Positions 56,715-64,000 of a stretch of 64,000 bases of DNA are shown piece after piece. Made by a program: the position numbers and the translations under genes. Positions within the stretch are counted from its first letter, which is position 1. Every line of letters begins with the position of its first letter. The stretch lies in contig VNWV01000009.1 of assembly GCA_009801085.1 (NCBI GenBank), positions 1,416,501-1,480,500 of the forward strand, written 5' to 3'. The DNA comes from Lasiodiplodia sp. COLG20. Lineage: Eukaryota; Ascomycota; Dothideomycetes; Botryosphaeriales; Botryosphaeriaceae. A model generated the notes under the pieces. It was given only the letters and a program-made list of their open reading frames with translations, ran no database searches and was not told where the DNA came from.

Positions 56715-58140
56715 ATGGCGACCCGTGCACACAAGAGGAGGAAGGTCAAGGACGCTAACGGCGCATCGAACGGCCTTCCGGAGGACAAGGACAGAATATT
56801 TCCGAACGATGCTTCCCTTGCTGCTACCGCGGAAGACAAACGCAAATGGCAAGGATTTTGTGAAATCGAAAATGACCCCGTACGTACAGCACTGTCTCAG
56901 CTTCTCCTCGGCTAATCAAAACCAGGCCTTCTTCAACGTCATGATACAGGAGTTTGGGGTGAGGGGCGTCAAGGTTCAGGAAGTCTTTAGTCTCGACGAA
57001 GCATTGCTGGCCATGCTCCCGTGAGTAAAACCTGCACGTGATTCACCTTCCAACAGCTCATTTCCGCGCCAGAAAGCCCGTACATGGTCTCATCTTCCTC
57101 TTCCGATATGTCGAGGATGACTTCATCCAGCAGGAAAGCACCTGCCCAGATCATGTGTGGTTCGCAAACCAGACTACCGGCAACGCTTGTGCCACCGTTG
57201 CCTTGCTCAACATCATCATGAATATTCCAAACGTCGAGCTTGGCGAAAACCTACGAAGCTTCAAGGAATTCACCGAAAATTTCACGCCGGCCACTCGCGG
57301 CGAGCAGATCGTTCACTACGATTTTGTCAAGAACATCCACAACTCTTTCGCCAGGTGTGCCACCTTCACACATTTTTAATTCAAAACTCAAGTTAACAAC
57401 CTTCCAGGAAGATCGACATGATGAACATCGACCTTCAGATGCAACACGATTCAACGAGCAAGTCAAAGTCTAAAACCACTAACAAGAAATCGAAGAACGC
57501 AGATGCTGCGTTCCATTTCATCGCCTTCATGCCCATCGCTGATGAAGTCTGGAAGCTTGATGGACTTGACCGGCAGCCTCAGAAGTTAGAAAAGGTCGAG
57601 GGGGTTGACTGGCTCGAAGTCATTGCACCTAATCTTCAGGCGCGCATGGCTCAGTACGAGGAAGGCCAGATCGAGTTTGGCCTCTTGGCACTCGTAAGGG
57701 ATCCGCTGATAGACCACCGTCAACATCTGGCCGAAAATATCAAGTTGATCCGCGCGTGCGAAGATCGGCTTTCCAAGATCAACCCGGATTGGAAGGCTTT
57801 TGCAGTCACTGAAGATGGCTCCGGCGATTCCGTCATCACTGGACCATCCTCCGAGTACTCGATAACCATCGCAGACATCCTCCAGGCGGAAATCCCTGAA
57901 GCGACTGAGAAACGGATAAATGTGGACGATGATATCACGACAATGATTGACCTACGACAGAGGGCGGTCACCGACCAGGCTGGCCTGAGGGCTGCTATCA
58001 GGGACGAGGAAAACATTGCAGCTGCCGATATGCAGAAAGCGGAGAGCCGGAGACATGATTATGGACCCGCGATTCAAACGTGGCTGAGGATGCTGGCCGA
58101 GGAAGGAATTCTGAAGGACCTGATACAAGAGGTCGGCTAG
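56715..58140 (+). CDS. Ubiquitin C-terminal hydrolase, UCH37/UCHL5 type
   Basis: Exons are 56715-56879, 56926-57020, 57073-57354 and 57408-58140 (424 aa). Peptidase C12 residues are all present: Q120 and C126 in ANQTTGNACATVALLN, H217 in AAFHFIAFMPI and D232 in VWKLDGLDRQP. The Q-to-C distance of 6 and H-to-D distance of 15 match human UCHL5. The N-terminus carries a KRRK basic stretch. The crossover loop (about 190-213) is Ser/Lys-rich (TSKSKSKTTNKKSKN). The C-terminal about 80 residues contain R-x-R-R/HDYGPAIQTWLRMLAEEGILKDLI, like the UCHL5 tail (ULD) that binds proteasomal Rpn13 or INO80. It removes ubiquitin from chain ends or small adducts. All three introns are 46-53 nt. Confidence 0.93.
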
Positions 58141-58418
58141 ATGCTTGATTCTCGGCATGGCGTTTACAACTTTACGAATACCCCATCATTTCACTCAAGT
58201 ACCAGAGATAGAGAGTGGACATACTCGCGAAATACCAGTCACATATCAGGCAGTAATGGCACCCTCCTGCATTGCAATTGATTCAATAGCACTGAATTTC
58301 GTCGTTCGCTTTTCGGGTATTCACCTAGGAAATAAACAGCATTCTTCGCTCCGGCCGAATTTGTGGCTCTGAAGATAACAGCCGCTAGTAATACAGGTGT
58401 GCTAAGCCGTGGTTCATC

Positions 58419-59216
58419 TCAACGGCGCAAGGGGAATTGAAAACGGCGCAGGACCATCAGATAGTAAATAGCGCCAAAGGCGGCACCGCTGAGGTGGCTG
58501 CCATGGCCAATCCTGCTGTTCGGGTCGTTCAAGTAGAAAGCGTCGTAGGCGATGTAGGCGGAAAACATTGCCCAAGCCGGGATGCCAACAGGAAGGAAGA
58601 CGAATCCCCATTTCGCATTAGGGGCAATTAGGGCACATGCCGCTGCCAGGCCTGAAACAGCACCACTGGCTCCAAGAGCGCCAGCGGAACGATTTTCGGA
58701 TGTACCTGTCCTCTTCTGCAAATACCAACCCAGAGAACCAGAAAGCGAAGCACCGAGGTAGAGGGTTGGGAAGGTGAGGGGGCGGATTCCAGGCAGATAC
58801 GCGATCAGAGCTTCGCCGAAGGATTTGAGCGCTATCATGTTGAAGATGAAATGCGGGAGTTCCATGTGCGAGAAGGCGTGAGTGATGGCAGTCCACCATC
58901 GGCCATGCTGCGGGTCTTCGCGTTTGAATACAAAATTGTCGATCAGGCCTTTGTAGACACGGATCTTTTCGAGCTGGTCTTCGGTGAAATTGATCGGTAT
59001 GGTGTTGTCCGCATATTTCCACGCGGCGAAAACAACAGTGTTCAGCCCAAGGATAGCTATAAGCCAGTTCTCGGACGCCTTTTGGCCCGCCGGCGGGCCA
59101 ACCGGCGGGCGGAACCTGGACCTGGAGCTGTAAAAGCGGCGTGTAGAGGCGGCAAAGAGCCGCGCATTCGCCGTGGGCAGCTTTGCCGCGCGCAAAAGAC
59201 CCGGGCGAAAGAACAT
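58419..59216 (-). CDS. Rhomboid-family intramembrane serine protease, probably mitochondrial
   Basis: A single exon of 265 aa from the ATG at 59216. The first 35 residues are rich in Arg, Ala and Ser and lack acids, as in mitochondrial presequences. The catalytic dyad is visible: S184 in GALGASGAVSG and H241 in GHGSHLSGAAFG. Supporting rhomboid motifs are WWTAITHAFSHMELPHFIFNMIALKSFG and about six hydrophobic segments. By layout it resembles the mitochondrial rhomboids of the Pcp1/PARL group, which cut membrane-anchored proteins of the inner membrane, but it is shorter than yeast Pcp1 and orthology is unproven. The frame is open up to an ATG at 59333; the 39 extra residues would bury the presequence, so 59216 is preferred. 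Confidence 0.9.
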   Translation of the reverse strand: MFFRPGLLRAAKLPTANARLFAASTRRFYSSRSRFRPPVGPPAGQKASENWLIAILGLNTVVFAAWKYADNTIPINFTEDQLEKIRVYKGLIDNFVFKREDPQHGRWWTAITHAFSHMELPHFIFNMIALKSFGEALIAYLPGIRPLTFPTLYLGASLSGSLGWYLQKRTGTSENRSAGALGASGAVSGLAAACALIAPNAKWGFVFLPVGIPAWAMFSAYIAYDAFYLNDPNSRIGHGSHLSGAAFGAIYYLMVLRRFQFPLRR

Positions 59217-59931
59217 TGCGGTGTGGGGTGAGACAGACTGATGGAGACGAGCCGCGTCGCAGTTCACAGCTTCGCGTCGAGCAGGTGGTGGCGTTGGCCC
59301 GTGTGCCGACAAGAAGCTCAGACGGCTGCTCATTGGTGTAACTTCTGCTCTGCTGACTCAGTCTCGATATTTGCCGCTGGCGATCGGTGTTTTCAGAAGT
59401 TAGCGGTACAAAATATCCGCATAGGGCATGGTGCGTGGCCGGGGACTGAGCATGCTGGGGCAAGACCAAACCTGCCTCTTCACACCCTCCGCCCTGCCCG
59501 CATCTCCACCCGACACACTAAACGCCCACGCGCTTGCGCCCAATCCCACTCTTCTCTTCTTTGCATACGCTCTCGCACCTGCCCCGCGCTACCGCAGGTC
59601 ATCCCGCCTTCACCAGCCCACATCCCCGCGACAGCTCCTCCGTGACTGCGAGCCTCGCCTACAGCTCCGCCACTACGCTACCACTCCGTGCTGCCGAGCC
59701 ACCTCTCGCTCGGACATCGACATCCGTCCTCCTTCGCGCGCTCACCCTTTCCGCGCCTCGCGTCATCTCCCTTGCCGACGCCCACGCCGACTTGCACGCC
59801 TGCGGCCACGTGCTCGAGTCGACTCCCTTGAGCTCCAACCCCGCGCGACGCCTGCCCTCTGCCTCCAGTTGGGCTGACCCGACCACGCCTTTGCCTCCTC
59901 ACCTTACCACCGACCCCATCCATTTCCCTCA
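59217..59931. other. Divergent intergenic region, rhomboid and DHH1
   Basis: Shared upstream region. From about 59430 the plus strand is very C/T-rich, as expected for the long 5' leader of a highly expressed fungal gene (DHH1). Several frames stay open only because of this composition. Confidence 0.6.
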
Positions 59932-61508
59932 ATGGCAGCAGACATCACGAACCAGCTCGCTGCAGCGAGCTTGAACGAGTCGTCGCCCGATTGGAAGAAT
60001 GGCCTCAAGGCACCCCCGAAGGATAACAGAGTACAGACTGAAGATGTCACGGCAACCAAGGGCTTGGAGTTTGAGGATTTCTACATTAAGAGAGAACTGA
60101 TGATGGGCATCTTCGAAGCTGGCTTTGAAAAGCCGTCGCCCATCCAAGAAGAGACCATTCCCGTCGCCCTGACTGGCCGTGACATTCTGGCTCGCGCCAA
60201 GAACGGCACTGGCAAGACTGCCGCCTTCGTTATTCCCACCCTCGAGCGCATCAACCCCAAGAGCACCAAGACCCAGGCCCTGATCCTGGTGCCGACGAGA
60301 GAACTCGCCCTCCAGACATCGCAGGTCTGCAAGACCCTGGGCAAGCACCTGGGCATCAATGTCATGGTCACCACCGGAGGCACAGGCCTCAAAGACGACA
60401 TCATCCGTCTGAGCGAACCGGTCCACATCATCGTGGGTACGCCGGGTAGGATATTGGATCTGGCCAGCAAGGGCGTGGCCGACCTGTCGGCTTGCCCCAC
60501 CTTCGTCATGGATGAGGCTGATAAGCTTCTCTCCCCCGAATTCACTCCGGTTATTGAACAGCTGCTGGCCTTCCACCCCAAGGACCGCCAGGTTATGCTT
60601 TTCTCCGCAACTTTCCCCATTGTCGTGAAAAGCTTCAAGGTACGCGAAGAGTTCCTCGTCTAGTCGCCACAGTGGGCGATCTTTTTTAACAAGTAGCGCA
60701 GGACAAGCACATGAACCAGCCGTACGAAATCAACCTGATGGACGAGCTCACCCTCCGTGGTATCACACAGTACTATGCCTTTGTTGAGGAGAAGCAGAAG
60801 GTTCACTGCTTGAATACCCTCTTCAACAAGCTCCAGATTAACCAGTCCATCATTTTCTGCAACTCAACGAACCGCGTTGAGCTTCTCGCCAAGAAAATCA
60901 CCGAGCTTGGCTACTCCTGCTTCTATTCCCATGCCAAGATGCTCCAGCACGCCCGTAACCGTGTCTTCCACGACTTCAGGAACGGCGTGTGCCGCAACTT
61001 GGTTTGTTCTGACCTTCTTACCCGTGGTATCGATATTCAGGCCGTCAACGTTGTCATCAACTTTGACTTCCCCAAGAATGCTGAGACTTATCTCCACCGT
61101 ATCGGTCGTTCTGGTCGTTTTGGTCATTTGGGTCTGGCCATCAACCTGATCAACTGGGACGACCGCTTCAACCTCTACAAGATCGAGCAGGAGCTCGGCA
61201 CCGAAATCCAGCCGATTCCGCAAACCATTGAGAAGAAGCTCTACGTCTACGAATCCCCCGAGAGCATTCCTCGTCCCATCTCCAACGCTCCGGCAAACAG
61301 GCCGCCTCCTCAGCAGCCTTCGCAGCCGCAGCAATTCCCTCAGCAGGGTCAACCCCAGGACCAAGATCCCAATGCCCCTCGCGGAAACGCCCAACACGGT
61401 GGTCGTGGTGGGTATAGAGGACCTCGTGGCGGCTTCCAGGGTCAACGCCGTGGTGGTGGCCAGCGCAACGGGTATAATGGACAGCGCGCACCGCGGCCTC
61501 AGGCATAA
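59932..61508 (+). CDS. DHH1: ATP-dependent RNA helicase Dhh1 (DDX6 family)
   Basis: Exons are 59932-60639 and 60702-61508 (504 aa). All DEAD-box motifs are readable: [13 protein letters not shown] (Q motif), [10 protein letters not shown] (Walker A), PTRELALQ (Ia), GTPGRILDL (Ib), VMDEADKLL (II), FSATFP (III), then [14 protein letters not shown] (IV), DLLTRGIDI (V) and [13 protein letters not shown] (VI). The sequence [18 protein letters not shown] and the [18 protein letters not shown] start of RecA domain 2 are specific to Dhh1/DDX6 (Me31B, Ste13). Dhh1 represses translation and activates decapping in P-bodies. The C-terminal 75 residues are a Gln/Pro then Arg/Gly-rich low-complexity tail, as in other filamentous fungi, likely to aid condensate formation. 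The 62-nt intron has a good donor and acceptor. Confidence 0.97.
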
Positions 61509-63526
61509 ATTCTGATTTCTGATCCGATTTCGGAGTTTAGAGGTTGAGGCACACGTTCAGACTTCCACCTGCAATCATCGTCGGCATCTCTCCCGGTTAT
61601 TCGCTATGGTCTTATGCTCCCCGAGCATGAGCGTTTTTCTCTTTTTTCCCTTTGCACATACTCCACGTTTCCGCGACGACCACGATATCCGGACGGCTGG
61701 CCATGGGACTTGTCGCCTGGTTTTCTTTTCCTATCGGGTGTAATGGGTCCATGCCGGCGCATGAACGGTCACGAATCTTCTGGTTGTCGCATCTGTAAAA
61801 TATGCGCCTTGGGTTTTTTACGGGCTTTTTATTTTCTCCTTTCACTTTTCTTTCTCCCTCGGATTTGCGTCAAGCATGGCGCCAGTCGCGATCTTGAATC
61901 GGCCTTCACTTCGCTCGATATCCCGATGCTTTTCCACAGCTTTGCGGGCCGTTCCAATGGGTGTTCACGACAGGCGGCGTCCCTTTTGAACCAAAAAAAG
62001 TTCCATTACCTTCTTTGATTAGACGGCTCATGGGTATGGCATCGACGACGCCGGACGATTAAGGGAGCAACAGCCACCAATAACGTCTACTCGACTTTCT
62101 CTACACCGATGCAGGCCCTGTCGCGGTTCTGCACCTTCCTCAAAGTAACAGCATATTAATCTGGACAGATGTGCTCGCGACGGCGAGTACATTATTTGCG
62201 ACGGACGAACGAAAAGACCTCTGACTCTTCTGAGCGCTACTGCCACGGCTCATACAAATCTACATCAACGGTTGATCGCCTTTTCAAGCAATTGAAACGG
62301 ACCGGATCAGTCTGGGCTTCTCCTCGCAGCTCTGTTGGCCGCTACAAACTGTTCGATTTCCTTTACCCTCACACAGCAACACGAACAAAACGAACGGAGA
62401 TTTGGCCATCGGAAAGACCTGTCTTGGAAATGAGACCCGGTAGAACAAAGAATCAAATACAAAACTTTTAAGAAGGATCCGGATTGGGAACCAGATGGTG
62501 TGGGGCACCGGAAGCTTTTCTTTTGTGGGAGAAAAGAGAAGTTTTTGTGTGCCGAAGCGGTATAGCTATCTGTGCTCTTAATGACAAGACCTTTTTCCCT
62601 CTTACGCTTGCGTTTGATTGTGATTCATTTTTTCTCGCTGCGATTTCATTATATCATTTTTTCTCTCACGATACAGTGCTCCAGAAGTTGATTTGAGAGT
62701 AATCACTCCGAGAGTTCATTTCAGTATCAGCGCCCTTCACTCTACCCCTGAGCAAAATCCCTGCCACAATTTTCACGATACCATCGCACACGAGTAACTG
62801 CCTCATTGGTCCGAGGAGATGATGCTGATCAATTCGATTATAGGTCCTCTCTGAACATCAATTCTCGGCTGCAACTCCTCGGCTTTCGACACTCCGCTCG
62901 TCTCAAAACGTACGACTGCATACTCGGTGACGCGGTACAGAGGTACCACGTTGATCCAACCAGCAGACTTCGCTGTGGGCATGCCGAACGGAAAAAGCGG
63001 ATTCCAAGGGCCACGTCGCGGACGCCCATTCGTCCTTTCATGAGGCGACTGGGGCGCTGAGGCGTCACGCGCGCTTGGCGGTTGTGCTGGGTGATTGGAG
63101 GAATGGAGGAAGAGGCTCTGTAAGTGTGATAGTTCGGGTTTCTCGTGTGCGGGTGAATGGTGGTGGATGGTGACGGAGAAGTGACGGTGTGTCTCGGGAG
63201 GGGAGGGTACATACGTGTGTCTACTACTTTGTAGGATCCTCTCTACTCATCTCTTTCTATATTGATTGATAAGTTTGAGGCGCTCACCTTTTCCTTTTTT
63301 CTTTTCTCCCCTTCCACTCTATCTCTCGTCCGTCAACCTACATACCTCCCCCCATCTCCGTTCGCCATGGCTCGTTGACAGTCTCTCCCCGGCTTCGGGA
63401 TGCTAGACCACGACTGAGCTTTCAGGCATACCTCTCAACTTCCTCTCCCCTCCCAGTCAGCTTTCGAGTAACACGCCTTGCTGAGGTGAGCTCGGAAGAA
63501 AACCACTTCAAAGACGTAACAAAGTC
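61509..63526. other. 2 kb intergenic region downstream of DHH1
   Basis: Contains the DHH1 3' UTR and the promoter of the partial gene at the right edge. Pyrimidine-rich stretches occur at 61620-61680 and 63230-63470. Short ORFs lack protein-like features. No RNA gene recognised. Confidence 0.5.
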
Positions 63527-64000
63527 ATGGCCACCGCTCGCACTCAGGCCAATAATAACAGCAACTGCCTTCTCCGTGACGTGCAACAAACGAACTGGAG
63601 CTGGGACACCTGGGACTTGCAGGAAGATGCGAGGAGCAAGGGAAAAGAGCATGGTAGCAGCAGTGCCGGCCACGACGAGGATGTCGACGACGATGAAGAC
63701 CTCGCGTGGCGGCTGCAGCTCGAAGCTCTGCAGGAGGTGCCGGGCTGGGGCGATGGTGATGGTGATGCGGAGTTTGCGATGATGCAGCAGCTCGCGGAGA
63801 TCGAGGAGGCGGAGGCGGCTAGGAAGAAGGCGGTAGGGTTACAGGGAGGTGGTGGTGATGATGATGAGTTGGCGTTGCTGATGGCGTTGGAGGGGTTGGG
63901 AGGGTGGTGGCTGGATCAGCGTGAGGAAGAGGTGGTGGGGATGTCGTCGTCGTCGTCGGCATCGAAGGACGCGGACCGCCGAAACAACGCCACCACCATT
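63527..64000 (+). CDS. Partial gene, N-terminus of a probable RBR-like/UIM-like protein
   Basis: From the ATG at 63527 (AGTCATGGCC) one frame stays open for 158 codons to the window edge, with no stop. It codes for an acidic, Gly/Ser-rich protein starting MATARTQANNNSNCLLRDVQ. It contains two helix-like segments, DEDLAWRLQLEALQEV and EFAMMQQLAEIEEAEAARKK. The first resembles the ALVLQLQLEDIANIF helix at the N-terminus of RBR2, and both fit the loose pattern of ubiquitin-interacting motifs. GAT/GAG and TCG runs give low complexity. No RING is within reach, so identity as a fourth RBR gene is inference. The C-terminus lies outside the window. Confidence 0.55.
   Translation, partial: MATARTQANNNSNCLLRDVQQTNWSWDTWDLQEDARSKGKEHGSSSAGHDEDVDDDEDLAWRLQLEALQEVPGWGDGDGDAEFAMMQQLAEIEEAEAARKKAVGLQGGGGDDDELALLMALEGLGGWWLDQREEEVVGMSSSSSASKDADRRNNATTI

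Noticed and set aside
59091..59106. 16-bp GC palindrome (GGCCCGCCGGCGGGCC)
   Set aside because: It lies within the rhomboid coding sequence, where Pro/Gly/Ala codons readily create such symmetry.

Overview
The window is nuclear DNA of a filamentous ascomycete (Pezizomycotina). Genes lie on both strands at about one per 2.8 kb. Most are split by introns of 46 to 143 nt with GTRNGT-like donors and CTAAC/CTGAC branch points. The proteins are those of a mould: a pectin lyase, a HET-domain protein, DUF3431, a CBS-PB1 protein, Pom152, Spt7, Dhh1 and an ELYS-like nucleoporin. The class cannot be fixed by eye; Dothideomycetes is a guess. I found 22 complete protein genes and one that runs off the right edge. 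I saw no tRNA, rRNA, CRISPR array or intact transposon.

Layout. 0-12 kb is accessory in flavour: RBR ubiquitin ligase (RBR1), glutathione S-transferase, secreted pectin lyase, a Sec14/CRAL-TRIO lipid-transfer protein and a HET-domain protein. 11.8-16.3 kb is one intronless 1509-codon ORF of low-complexity repeats with no recognisable fold. 17.5-35 kb is mostly housekeeping: CCT7, an amino-acid permease, a 3.3 kb gene-poor stretch, SPT7 (SAGA), a VanZ-like membrane protein and importin beta-3 (PSE1/KAP121). 36.7-47.5 kb holds a CBS-PB1 tail-anchored protein, ribosomal protein S26, an ELYS-like nuclear-pore protein, a DUF3431 type II membrane protein and a secreted RNase T2. 47.7-51.8 kb holds two neighbouring RBR ligases (RBR2, RBR3). 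52.4-61.5 kb holds POM152, a UCH37-type deubiquitinase, a rhomboid protease and DHH1. The last 474 bases open a further ORF whose N-terminus resembles that of the RBR proteins.

Most genes are independent housekeeping functions. The clearest theme is ubiquitin: three RBR E3 genes all keep the RING2 catalytic cysteine and share one intron at the same codon and phase, so they are paralogues; a fourth may start at the right edge, and a UCH deubiquitinase lies nearby. The most puzzling locus is the 1509-codon ORF, whose 3' end is also open in a second frame that encodes a regular leucine heptad coiled coil. Exon structures were derived by hand from splice signals and family alignment; every multi-exon model keeps an open frame to its stop.
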